64,000 bases of DNA, taken from positions 503,398,536 through 503,462,535 of the forward strand of contig NC_085137.1 in NCBI RefSeq assembly GCF_035046485.1, written 5' to 3'. This stretch comes from Aedes albopictus. Taxonomy: Eukaryota; Arthropoda; Insecta; Diptera; Culicidae. Shown one piece after another: positions 44,014-55,073 of this stretch; position 1 is the stretch's first letter, and each line of letters begins with the position of its first letter. Under the pieces are notes generated by a model. It saw only the letters and a list, made by a program, of their open reading frames with translations, was not told the DNA's origin and ran no database searches. The position numbers and the translations under genes were made by a program.

Positions 44014-44416
44014 CAGGGATGGGAACACTCACTTACAAAGAATTGCACTCACTTGCTATTTTCTCAGCTCAGAAGCGTGCAATCAAGAAACAATGCATGG
44101 ACGACTTTTGCCTTGTGGTATGGTCTAAAACTTTGCCGAATAGAGTAGGGGTCGCACACGCATCTCAAAGCCGTGACAGGGCTGTGAAAGCGACTCTCCA
44201 CGAGGTGAGTGTAAATTACACTCACCTCGTGGAGAGTTGCCTTCACAGCTCCCTCATGACTTTGATATGTGTTTGCGACTCCTACTCTATTCGGCAAAGT
44301 TTTAGACGAAACCACAAGGCAAAAGTCGTCCATGCATCATTTCTTGATTGCACGCTTCTGAGCTGAGAAAACTGCAAGTGAGTGTAACTCTTTGCAAGTG
44401 AGTGTTCCCATCCTTG
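44014..44416. mobile_element. 403-bp hAT-type foldback MITE with 8-bp target duplication
   Basis: Ends CAGGGATGGGAACACTCACT and inverted CAAGGATGGGAACACTCACT, with long arms meeting at about 44217. Flanked by perfect TCTACCAT repeats at 44006-44013 and 44417-44424. CAGGG-type ends plus an 8-bp duplication are classic for hAT. Inserted in the LINE. Confidence 0.93.
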
Positions 44417-44883
44417 TCTACCATTGCTGTAGAACTTGTCTCCCAAAAATTGAGCTCATTTGGTTGAAAATTGAGAGTGCAGAAGCCCTTCAAAGTTTGT
44501 ATGGGAATTACTATGCGAAAACGACGTTTTTCATTCAATTGACCGTAGCATTTCCCCAAGTGCCCTAGAGTGTTAGTTGACCCTCGATACTCCTAGGCTA
44601 CTCTATCAGTTACAACTTTACCGAAGACCACATTCGAATCGGACGCCTCATTAATTAGTTATCGATTTTTATCCAACTATAGAAACTTTAAGATCACTGT
44701 TCAGCTTCCCAGCAGGCAACATTGCTGCACATGGCGCCAAAGATAGTACACAGAAATCGCGGCAAATTGCAGTGATGTCCATCGAATAGTGTAACCAGCA
44801 TGATCAAAGATTTTCATTCTGGATCATCTTATGCGATGTACGGTGTGCACTATTGCGATGTAATGTTGCTTCTAATGCGACTT

Positions 44884-45534
44884 GAGCTTGAGCTTGAGCT
44901 TGATTGACCGCCCGTGGATGCTACTCCAGTATCGCCAGACCAGCTACACTCACACAAGGACCAATGAGATAACTGCCGGGGACTAGCAGACATCTTCAGT
45001 GTGTGAGCGTTGGTGATCTTCTATTTTTAGGCGACAATGGCGCCTGCCACGTCAGGTTGCAGGTCAATGTGGGGAAGGGGTAAGGAAGTGATGATTGCAA
45101 TCGTTTGTATCCACATCTTGCCGAATATACCTCTGCGCCAGCACAAATTCATGCGGATGTTGGAGTGTTGGTGGGAATTGGTTGGCAGAAGGTTCACACA
45201 TTGGTGTGTGGATACCAGAGGAAGGTGATAGAATTGTGTGTTTTTATTATTTTGAAGATGTGCGGCACAGCTCGCTTGATTGCAACTTGTAGGCGTTTTC
45301 TAACAGGATTGTGACACTGTGAAAGTTTGGAAGGAAGGGAAACGGCTTTTTCAACCCGTTTCTGTTCTAGCGACGGTTATGAACATGTTTATATACATCA
45401 GTTGTATATGTAGAGAACAGAAAGAAAGTATATAGAAAGATACAAAGTAGGAGAAAAGGGATGGGCCAGGGATTGAATCCAGGACCTTCTGCACATAAAT
45501 CAGAAGCGGTAGCCACTAGACCACCAAGCCCGTC
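44884..45534 (-). mobile_element. composite SINE with AAGCTC tail and 25-bp target duplication
   Basis: On the minus strand it starts with a tRNA-like head GGGCTTGGTGGTCTAGTGGC (A box) and GGATTCAATCCC (B box), runs about 600 bases, and ends in a CAAGCTCAAGCTCAAGCTC tail. It is flanked by 25-base direct repeats starting TGTAATGTTGCTTC at 44859-44883 and 45535-45559. The hexameric tail suggests 3' sequence borrowed from an I/Loa-type LINE. It contains no intact frame. Confidence 0.85.
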
Positions 45535-45693
45535 TGTAATGTTGCTTCTAATGCGACTTAAGAAAAAAAAATAACTCATTCAAGTTCTTGGTGAAATTTA
45601 CGATAAAGCATAATTTCCCGCACATTTTTGCACTACATCACCACCCATTGTGGACTATCATCACCAAGATACCAAAAAAATATAACTTTGTAA

Positions 45694-45864
45694 GGGGCTG
45701 TCCATAAACTACGTAGACTTTTTTTCGGTCATCTCAGACCCCCCCCCCCCTCCGCCCTCGTAGACTTTTGTTCATACAAAATTTTCGAAATGTGTATGGA
45801 GCGTAGACTTTGGCCAGACCCCCCCGTCCCCCCCTAAGAGTCTACGTAGTTTATGGACAGGCCC
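45694..45864. mobile_element. Harbinger-like MITE with TAA duplication
   Basis: The ends GGGGCTGTCCATAAACTACG and inverted GGGCCTGTCCATAAACTACG are flanked by TAA on both sides (45691-45693, 45865-45867). The inside has two C-rich runs. A 3-bp TAA duplication fits the PIF/Harbinger group; no transposase. Confidence 0.85.
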
Positions 45865-45952
45865 TAACCATAATAATGGGTTTTTACTTTCACTTTCTAG
45901 TAGTTTGTTTTTGCCCACCATCCGCAGTCGCACAGCAGCTGTTTCATTGTTA

Positions 45953-46147
45953 CAGGTCGGAGTCGATTATCCGGAGTTAGGCCCATAATAGGCAAGTGGA
46001 ATGCTGTACAAAGTTGAAATTTTGACTTAATAATGAACGAAATTGGAATAACCAAATTTCAAAATTTCAGCTTCATACGATATTCCGTTCTCCAGATATA
46101 CGTTTGTAAGCTTCAGAACCCGACTCTGGATAATCGAGTCCGACCTG
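45953..46147. mobile_element. Tc1/pogo-like MITE with TA duplication
   Basis: The left end CAGGTCGGAGTCGATTATCC and the inverted right end CAGGTCGGACTCGATTATCC enclose 195 bp and are flanked by TA at 45951-45952 and 46148-46149. No coding sequence. Confidence 0.87.
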
Positions 46148-46194
46148 TACTACATATTACATTCAAATTACATTGCATTATGTAAACCTAAACG

Positions 46195-46335
46195 GTTCAC
46201 GACTATGCGAGTTTGTATGTATACTTTGACCCAATGGCACAGCCGAAGACTTTTCCTGACAGCTGCGGCGGGAAACGAACTCGCACGATGTTTGGTGACA
46301 CTAGCCACACGACCACGAAGCCACAACTATGCCAC
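46195..46335 (-). mobile_element. degenerate tRNA-derived SINE
   Basis: Minus strand: GGCTTCGTGGTCGTGTGGC (A box) and CGAGTTCGTTTCCC (B box), then TCTTCGGCTGTGCCATTGGG. Borders are approximate. Confidence 0.65.
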
Positions 46336-47009
46336 AACTAAGCTACACTAATGCGAGTTAAACTGGCAAAATAAAATGAAGCACCAAGTGCAGTCATATA
46401 ATGAACGCTTTACATACTTCCATCCAGTGAAGAGAATTGTCAGACAAAAGACGCACAAAACAAGCGAAAAAGATGGTGCGACGATTACTCTTTATCCCTA
46501 CTGGTGACAGATAATGACATGATCTCGTTTTTTTTTGTTGCAGACAAAACGGATGCTGAATTTGTTGCGTACTTTTCAACTTGCGAATAATCAATTATTA
46601 CTAACCCAATGTCGGAACTGTTTGATGATAGAGCTTCACCAGAGTTGCAGTGTTTACCGACTCGAAGTTACCGTTCGAAAATCGCAATGCAATGCTTAAC
46701 AATCTCTAAACTCGTTGTGTACGATGTTAATCCCATTATTTTCAAGTTGAGACAATCTTATGTCGCATGGGTTGTTTTGTCGTAACAAATACAGGTTGCG
46801 ACATTGTCATTATTGTTGCGCGATGGTTGAATTTTGATTCACTGCTTCCATCGCTTTTTTACACTTTGTGAGTTTGCTAGCATGCTTATGCGCAATAAAA
46901 CATTGAATGTCGTTTTTTTTTCGATGTACTCCTGCCGTTTATAAATTCATTTGTATTCTTATTTCACTTTGTCAGATACATCGCAATAGTACTGGAAAAA
47001 CTTGTAATT
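46336..47009. other. intronic sequence, nothing recognised
   Basis: AT-rich, without terminal repeats or supported frames. Confidence 0.5.
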
Positions 47010-47552
47010 AGAAGGCACGAAATGTTGCTAATTGACAAATTGAGAGATGAAATTTGTGAAAAAAAAATCGCGTTCTGGTGGGATTCGAACCCACGACTCC
47101 GCATTCACTAGACTGGCGCTTTAATCGACTAAGCCACAGAACAAGTAATGATTCTGCGGAATAGAAAGCCAAACTGACTCCGAAGCCACAGCATGAACAC
47201 TCCTATTTCACAAACTCATTTCTTTGTCGGCTTAGATGCCAATCCACAACACCCTCCCGTTTGTGCCCACTAACTACAAGTGAGAGTTAATTTTTTTATG
47301 AAGCCGAGACTTATGCTGTTTTTCTTTTTGATCCAATTCCAATCTGGGTTGGAACTGGATGAAATCACAGTTTCAACCCCAATCCGACTTCAATTTTATC
47401 CTGGTTCAAAGTGTGGCTTCGGAGTTTGTTTGGCTTTTTATTCCACAGAATCGTTACTTGCTCTGTGGCTTAGTTGGTTAAAACGAATACGGAGTCGTGG
47501 GTTCGAATCTCTCAATTTGTCAATTAGCAACATTTCGTGCCTTCTTATTACA
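47010..47552. mobile_element. foldback containing two inverted tRNA-like SINE copies
   Basis: GAAGGCACGAAATGTTGCTA near 47011 and its inverse near 47530 begin two arms. Each arm contains a tRNA-like segment GTGGCTTAGTCGATTAAAGC / GTGGCTTAGTTGGTTAAAAC with GGGTTCGAATCCCACC or GGGTTCGAATCTCTC. The anticodon arm cannot form in either, so they are not functional tRNAs. Confidence 0.75.
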
Positions 47553-48950
47553 TATAATTGTACATCGCAATAGGTTCAAAAACTAACATCATATGCGATG
47601 AAAATTGTTCCTCTGCCCGCTCTACTTCCGATAATAACCTAAAAATGAACTTATTACGATGTCACGCGTGCATTTTTATGCGACTTCTGGTTGTTTGAGT
47701 TTTTCTTAATTTGGAACCTTTTTGATTAAAAGCGAAACTGATTAATGAAGTATTCTGTTACGTCGTCAACAAACCAACGCGCTACACTTTTATCACAGCG
47801 ATTTTATAGTGGCATAGAGCTCCGTTTTAAACTTGAAATAAATTGCGAAGAATAATATGTTGTTTATGTTACAAGAAATGGAGAAAACAACAACACTGTT
47901 GCACAAAGTTTTGCTCAAACAGCATCAAATTAGGCAAGGAATCATAATACCCACGCTTTTTGCACTATTTCTTTGCAGAAACGGAGAATTGATCTTCTCA
48001 CCATACAAAAATTCAGCTCATTACTAAAAAATCTAGTACTTCACCGATCTGTCCTATTGTTTCAGACGTTCTTCCAACAATTCCACTGCAATACATTCGG
48101 GAATTTAAGAGTTCTGAGTGATCGTTTCTAAAAAAATAAGAGGATTTCACAGCAATTTCTATGAAAAAATCACCAGAAAATATTTTAGCAATTTTCTCCA
48201 GGAATTTTTCCATTTTATTTCACTGGAGACTTCTCACGAAAATCTTTTGAACTTCGTAGCATAACGAGCAGAGGCTTAAATACAACGATGACTCTCAAAT
48301 TTTCACGACATGAAAATACAAAAGTTCATCGACAAAATGCACCTCCACCAACGCTCAAACTTATCATTTCCAAACACATTAACTTTACGACCGTCGCACA
48401 TTGGAGTTAATCACATCTAAACCTGATCATAAGTGGAAAAACTCAAAATGAAGTAATTGGGTTTTCCGTTGTGTTTTTGCTAAGTGTAGTTATCGTGTAA
48501 TCGTTTGACAGCTAAGCAGTGTCCAAATGTTTTGTTTACGCTTATCAGAAGAGGTTAAGTGAAGCTGAAGTTTAGCCGTTTTCTTTGATATGACTCACAG
48601 CGCGTGCTAGTTTTGACCGTACAAAGTAAATGAAATTGATAGTCAATCAATTCAATGATGCAGTTTGTTAAAGAAGGTTAATATTGTTATTCTGTTAATT
48701 TGAAACCCAAACAAATTGGCGTTGAATTTACATATAATATATGAAAATATTGAAAAAAATATTTGATGGAATCCTTTACCGCACATTCAAAATGAAATAA
48801 GTTGATTTTCCGGCTGTTTCCGGAAAATCTGCTTTTAGTGTATGATAAAACTATTGTTCCTCTTTCAAATGCAGAAAGAAAACCTTCCGGATGTTTCCGA
48901 TTTCAAAAGTTGCATTACTTTGAAAAAATCGTGATAATTATATTATTATA
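47553..48950. other. intronic sequence, nothing recognised
   Basis: AT-rich. A little 12-bp-minisatellite-like sequence is seen near 48020-48230. No gene was found. Confidence 0.45.
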
Positions 48951-48954
48951 TGAT

Positions 48955-49145
48955 ATTATTTGCCTTAAAACACTATTTGGCCCTCTGAATGTATTTTTGC
49001 TGAAAACTAGAATTCAACAGCTTTCCAGCTAAAAAAAAAAGTTTAAAATCGGTCTACTGGTTCAAAAGTTGTGATTTTTTGAAAAATTTTAGTTTCGAAA
49101 AATCTGACTTAAAATTGGTCACCCTAATGACGAAATAAAAAAAAT
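48955..49145. mobile_element. fragment of the CAGCCATT foldback family
   Basis: GTTTAAAATCGGTC, TGGTTCAAAAGTT and GGTCACCCTAATGACGAAAT occur in the same order as in the right arm of 40366-41404. The other arm is missing. Confidence 0.75.
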
Positions 49146-49239
49146 ACAAAAACTATGAAATACGTTTCATCACTAATTTGGGTTGCATTTGGGTTGCGAA
49201 AATGCGTCAAAATAATTTTGATCAGTTTTGATGTACTAG

Positions 49240-50765
49240 GTGCTCCACTGTGCGTCGTGACATTTGGTTCCTTTCTTCCGTTTGGCCTAAGACGCCACAG
49301 CAGCGATACAGTAGCCTCCACCACACGGTGTTCGTGAACGGAAGGCATCAAAGAAGACGAAGCCGCCTCACCGCCGGCGCGAAGAAGCTGCATGGCGCGC
49401 GCGCCTTCATCCCTTGCATAATACCAACATTATTGAGATGACCACAGCGCCAGCGGCCGCGGCCGACGACGGTGGTGGCAATTATTACCTACTCTCCATC
49501 GTGCGCGATATGGCTTTTTTCCTCGACGGATCGGACGGTCCAAATTTTTCGGCTCCGTCGGATGATATAACAATCGCATCGGTATCAACAGGAAACGAGC
49601 ATTCGGCGACCAAGCGGACCTTGTTGCTTTGGTGGATGGTCGGTCGGTCATCACAGCCAGCGCAGCGGGATGCATTTTTCTGCGCCGCCTACTATAGGTA
49701 GACGAGTTCGGTTGAATTTTATCCATTTCACCTTTTCCCTCGACCACTTTGTTCGCGTAGTTTGGAGGTGAGTCGCGTTATCAGCGATCAGATATGTTGC
49801 AGTAGGCGATGGGTGGCCTACTGATTTTCCACTTCCGTGTACTTATGGAAATGGCTCCGACCGGAACCGGAATCTATCATCAAAAATGACTTTTATGAGG
49901 TGGAAATTCGACGTAATCTACACAACCTCACGTTGCTACTACGTCACGATTCAAGGTACTGATGTCATGCCATGCATTCGGTTGCGAAACACCACCTCCT
50001 TCAGTGGACAATGTAAATCCAATAAATATCCCACTGGCGTTGATGAAGCATAAATTACCGATTGCAACATCGTGGAATGTTTCATCGTTCACCGACCGAA
50101 CCCCTCAGGGTGGGAATAGTAAATCTTCTTCCTGCTTACTGCTTTGATAGGCTCAGGTTGTATTGCCATTACACCGCTTACGGTCCCATCCTTTCCCTCG
50201 GACCTCGGGTCTTGCAAACAAGCTAATTTCGTACCATTAAATCATCTTCCCTCGCTCATACTACAAACCAACAAACATGTTACCCCTGGTGGGTCATAAA
50301 ACAACACAATCCCAGGCGGCGTTGATACCCACTAGCCCGCATATCATAACTTCACCTTTCTAAACATCTACCGCAGCCAAGACCGCAGCACAGCACACAG
50401 CTCCAAGGCGTTCATTCTCCTGGGCCCCGCTCATCTCTGGACGTAAATTCCTCCCAACATAGTAGGCGCTGTTTGACATTTTTAAGACCTTCCGAAACAT
50501 CATTTCCTCTGTAGTTACGTCGTCATCGTCGTTATGGATCATCAACAGGCAGGGGTGTCGTCTTCTGCCTGCCACTGATTACCGACATCACCATTAATCG
50601 ACCCGCGGGAATATGCATGAGGGCGGATCGCATCTCCACCAGCAAGTGAAAGCGATCAAAATTGCTAATGTGGGGCGTTGTGTTGCAGAATAATTCAATT
50701 TATAGTTCGCATAATTTGTGCAGTCCAAAATGTTTTATCGATTTAGAAAAATAAAGGTGTTTCAC
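49240..50765. other. GC-rich, non-repetitive intronic block (possible regulatory region or alternative first exon)
   Basis: Unlike the flanking repeats, this stretch is rich in CpG (GCGCCAGCGGCCGCGGCCG near 49448). It contains an 88-codon plus-strand frame (49439-49701, MTTAPAAAADDGGGNYYLL...) and a strong donor TTTGGAG|GTGAGT at 49767/49768. An exon ending there could splice to the phase-0 exon at 58583, but the reading phase and start are not proven. An alternative promoter of the Rho GEF gene is a reasonable guess, no more. Confidence 0.35.
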
Positions 50766-50766
50766 G

Positions 50767-50818
<52 letters not shown>
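50766..50818. repeat. (CAGA)n microsatellite
   Basis: Thirteen nearly perfect GACA units. Confidence 0.97.
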
Positions 50819-50820
50819 CC

Positions 50821-50964
50821 CAGTGCTGAAAATGCCATTTCGACATATCTAGATTCAATCACCTACAGCTTATTTCTTAAGCTGAATCTGAAAATATGGT
50901 ATATGAAAAAATTGTTCGGCTAGTGATTGAATCTGGATATTTCAAAATGATATTCTCAGCACTG
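50821..50964. mobile_element. 144-bp MITE with CAGTGCTGA ends
   Basis: Left CAGTGCTGAAAATGCCATTT and inverted right CAGTGCTGAGAATATCATTT, with TTCAATCACC also shared inverted. Same family as the outer foldback at 39967-41654. It directly adjoins the CAGA microsatellite. Confidence 0.82.
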
Positions 50965-50984
50965 ATTACACCATTTTTCTCGGG

Positions 50985-53890
50985 TATGTATTTGGAAATT
51001 CCTCTAGAACATTAAGAGAATAATTCAGGATGTTTACAAGAATCCCTCCAAAGGTTTCTCAAGAATGTTTTCCTTGGAATTACTTGCAGATTTTTTTTTT
51101 TAGAATAAGAAAGGTATCTTAACCCCTTCGGGACGAATTTTTTAACCTACCTTCCCGCTGTAGAACACGTCAGCAAGGTGCAAATGACCCAACCGCCCTG
51201 AAAGGGTTAAGGTGTTTCTTCAGGTTTGTGAAATGCATTTTTAGAAGAATTTCTGACAAACTCTTGCTGAAATTCCTAAGCAAATTCCAAAAAAAATTGA
51301 AGAATTCTCTGGATATCTCCTCAAAGTGATTTCAGAAAGAATCCCAGAACACTGAAGCGAAACTCCACCTTCGGGTGTTATTAAATCTTAGGAAGTGCCT
51401 TGGATTCTCTGGAGGAATATCCGAAGAAATCCCACGGAAATTCTTGAAGAAATCCCTGGAGGATTTTTTTAAGATTTTGCTGGAGATACTTCTCGGTAAA
51501 GCCTTGGAATTGGAACTCCTGAAAAAATGATTGAGAATTAAATAGGAAATTTCCCATTTAATGAAATTCATGCAGAATTGCAGTTTGAAAGTATCTCTGA
51601 AGATATTTCTGGACACTTGGGAATTTTCAATGGACTCTCCAGAACCATTCCTGAACAAATTTCTGGGGAAATTCCTAAAAAAATAGTTCTACTTATTTCT
51701 AAAAAAACCGGAAAACTTTCTGAAGAAACCAATGGGAGAAATTATTAAAGAATCTTTGAAACAATTTATAAAAAAATCATGCAAAAAAATAATAAGGAAT
51801 CCCTAGAGGAGTTTCTAATTCCTGGCGGAGTTTCACATGTAACCCGTAAATATCTACCTACAAAAATTCTCGAAGAGGAAATATATGATGCAAGCTTTGG
51901 TTTTTTTAATGCCTGGAAAAAATTTGAAAAATAATGTTCTGAGGAGTTTTTAAAAGAAATTTTGGGAGATTTTAAGACCAAATTTCTGGAATAATTTTTG
52001 AATGAATCTATGTTATAATTTCTGAATAAGTTTGTCGAAGATTTTCTAAAGAAATGATTGGATAAATTACTGGAGGAACCTTTTATTTTCTTAAGGAGTC
52101 GCCGAATGTATTACTGAAGGAATCCAATGATGATTTCCTGGAAGAATTGTCGTACTGATTCTTGAAAAAAAAATATGCATGTTATTAAAGGGAACCCCTG
52201 GAAGCTTTCTAGAGGAATTATTGTGGAAACGAGTATTTCGAATGAAATTCTAGAGGAATTTTTGAGAAGCGTAGCATGGAAGAACTTAAAAAAATCGGAG
52301 ACGAATTCCTGAAAGATTTTTTTTTAAGAAATCCATCATGCACCAATATCGAAGAGCATCCAGGAAAGCTGTTATAAAAGTTATAAGTTGTTATCCAATA
52401 TAACTCCTGGGGTATCTCTAGAAAGACTTTGACGAAAATTCTAAAGGAAGCGACGATTTCTAAAAGAAACAATGGTGGAATTCCTGAAGGATTTTCCAGA
52501 GAAATCTTCAAATGTATTTATTGCAAAATTTCTGGAATCAACATTCCTGGAAAATTTTCTGAAGGAATCGCTGTAGGAATTTTTGAAGATATGAGAAACT
52601 AAAGAAACTCTTGAGAAAATTTCTGAATGAACCTTTGTTTGATTTGTGGGGTAATACTTGAATAAACTTCTGAAGATATCTCGAACTTCTGAAAGTGTCC
52701 CAGAAATATTTCTTTTATTTGTAAATATTTCTGAAAGAATCCCTGGAAAAAGTCTTAATATCACAGTGGTGTTTTGTACGTGTGATGGGGCGAAAAAATG
52801 GAAAACTAACAAAGGTTACTTACGTTTTCTACATATATATGGCACTACAAAAAAAAACGTAGACGGTTTCTTATATCAACTTTGTTGGGAAAGGTTCGAG
52901 GCCAATAAAATCCATAAAACCCCCCTTGACGAAGAGAACAAAACTGCCGAAAATACATAAATTCCTCTTGGAGAACCTCTGGAAATTTTAGCTGGGATCG
53001 TTAAAGACATTCTTGATGGGATTTCTGAACAAAACTTTTGGAGCGTTAGAAATTTATTTAGAAATTACTTGAGATTCATTAAGGATTCCTCCAGAAATTC
53101 TTGGCAAGAATCCTCCAAGAGTTCTTGCAAGGTTTCTTCAAGAAATTCCTGTACAAAACACTGCAGGAGTTTCTGACGGACTCCCGACCGCAATAACTAA
53201 AGTAAACCCAGCTGGATTTTTTTGAGAAATTTCAGCAAGAATTTCTGCAGAAATCGTGGTTTGAACCCTTGGAGAAAGCCAAGGAGAAATCCATTCAGGA
53301 AATCAAAGAGAAATTTGCTTCAGGACTCCTCCAGGAGTTTTTTGTGGGATTCTCATGGAGTTTTTGATTAGATACCTCCAGGGGTTTGTTTAGGATTCCT
53401 TCAGAAGTTCCTTCTTCCCTGAGTTTCTTCTGATATTCCTAAAGCGGTTCTCTGGAAGTTCTTCCAGATTTTTTTCTGGGATTTCTAAAGAAATACCTTT
53501 TGAGAATACTTCAGTTCCTCAGTTCCTGAATGCCTTCAAAATTCCATCCGAAATTTCCCTAAAAACTATTTCCGAGATTCCTCCAGGAATTCCTTCTAGG
53601 ACATCATCAGCAATTTTTCCTGAGATTCCTCCAAAATTTTCTTCCGTGGTTTCTCCACAAATTCCAGTAGGATTTCTTTCTGTGATTCTTCAGCTTGCTG
53701 AATATCTGCTATTGTTTTTAGGGTTCCTTCAGAAGTTCACCCTGGCATTCTTTCTGAGATTCCTTAAAGTTCCTCCTGGAAATCCTTTCAGGATTCCTTG
53801 AGAGATTTCTTCTGGGACTTCAAGGGATTTCTCTAGGAGCTCCGATAATCCTTCAGGAATTCCATCCTGGATTCTCCTAATACTTCAGGC
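50985..53890. repeat. 12-bp minisatellite, 2.9 kb, both orientations
   Basis: Degenerate GGAATTCCTCC-type units, reverse from about 51240 to 52750 and forward from about 53030. A non-repeat insert at 52757-52960 is of unknown nature. The many frames of 60-120 codons on the minus strand are repeat-derived. Confidence 0.75.
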
Positions 53891-54032
53891 CAAACATTTC
53901 TATAGGTCCTAAGTGCAGATAAGAGGCTCTCTTTCGAATATAACGTGCTTGTATTTATGAATTTTGAATAACTTCTTACGTCAGAAGGTAGATAAAACAA
54001 TCCCTTTCCGATCTACGCATCACAAATTGTCA

Positions 54033-54398
54033 AAATGTTCACTACGACATCTGTCGCAGCAAAATCTATCTGTGGTCAGCTATCCTCTATGGTTCAAACC
54101 AATTATCATTACCAGCTCAATCTCTTTAGATCGCATTAGGCACTCACTCTCTTTACACCATTTAGAACCATCGTAGGTACAAACGCAGTTTGTTGAGAAC
54201 AGTAGTAATCAAACCGCGCGCGGAGAACAACGCTGTTGCGGATACTAGGTTCCGTGTGATAATTAAATAGAATAACAAATTAATAAACGGAATCCGAATG
54301 TTCTAGTCTTTATTCTAATAAAGTGTCGTTCATTTCCTAAACGCCGCGTGTGATTCTAAATTACCCGAAGTCCGAGAACAGTCGCGAAATCGGTTACA
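54033..54398 (+). mobile_element. 5' LTR of a truncated BEL/Pao element
   Basis: The right end is fixed by GGTTACA at 54398, followed after a few bases by a primer-binding-like TGGTCCTTCGAGCCGGA. AATAAA signals occur at about 54283 and 54324. The left end is uncertain: TGTTCACTACGACATC at 54033 or TGTTGAGAACAGTAG at 54191. No 3' LTR is found downstream. Confidence 0.6.
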
Positions 54399-55073
54399 TT
54401 AAATGGTCCTTCGAGCCGGATTTCGGGGACTCTCAAGTGACCAAAAGTGACTAGTGCCATAGCTAACAAAAGCACAGTTGTGCGAAGAAACCCTCCGCTT
54501 GGGTTCAGTGAACTCGATCTTCCGAACATCGACCTCGACAGTGTGGTGATACCATTTTGGATGCAGTATTGTTCCCGGTTTGCTGATCAACGTGGAGAAG
54601 CTGTGGAGAATCAGCCCAACGACGACTACGGCGGCGCAGAGATGATAGCAGCAGCGTGCTGAAAACGGGGAAGTACTAGGTGCATGGTAATGATTGATGG
54701 TGGACTCTTTGCATGCGAGTCACTGGTGCAAATTGAAATTGATTGCGACCAATAAATGATGCCTAGGATCGCATGAAGGTGTTTCTATCTCCTTATGGAA
54801 ATAGTGGGTGTAGGTGAGCCTCTGTGTCTACCATCTCTATGGTTGGTCTTTCAAATCGCTGCATTTCTGGTTCTGGTATTCTGCTCGGTTGGATCCCCTC
54901 GCTGCTGTCAATGGTTGTTGCCCTTCCCCCAATCTCTGTCAATACCGCGGGTCGTGTGGGACGTCGAGTTGATAATTCGCGTTTCGGGTGCACAGTGGGA
55001 GTGATTTGTAGTGAGTGAATTTGTGTGATCAACAACTGAATTTCTGTGAACTATCAGTGATTAAAGTGCAAAA
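54399..55073 (+). mobile_element. primer-binding site and leader of the BEL/Pao element
   Basis: A non-coding leader between LTR and gag. It begins with the primer-binding-like sequence and ends AAAGTGCAAAAATGG at the gag start. Confidence 0.6.

Larger units (their letters stand above)
42859..44445 (-). mobile_element. 5'-truncated CR1/L2-like LINE with poly(A) tail, interrupted by a hAT-type foldback
   Basis: A run of 50 T (42859-42908) is the poly(A) tail of a minus-strand LINE. Then come about 300 bases of 3' UTR and a decayed reverse transcriptase. The coding homology stops at the foldback at 44014 and resumes for a few codons beyond it (44425-44445, reading SSTAMVEL across the junction), so the foldback inserted into the LINE. 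The long T run indicates relatively recent insertion, although the frame is already broken. Confidence 0.8.

Noticed and set aside
44019..44366. Frames on both strands with nearly the same peptide (MDDFCLVV...)
   Set aside because: They are the two arms of the 403-bp foldback translated from opposite strands.
45470..45534. tRNA-like sequence with A and B boxes
   Set aside because: It lies at the head of a 651-bp retroposed unit with a 25-bp target duplication, so it is part of a SINE and not a tRNA gene.
47072..47147. Minus-strand tRNA gene candidate
   Set aside because: The acceptor, D and T arms look plausible, but the anticodon arm does not pair, and an inverted, more degraded copy lies at 47460. 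It is a SINE head.
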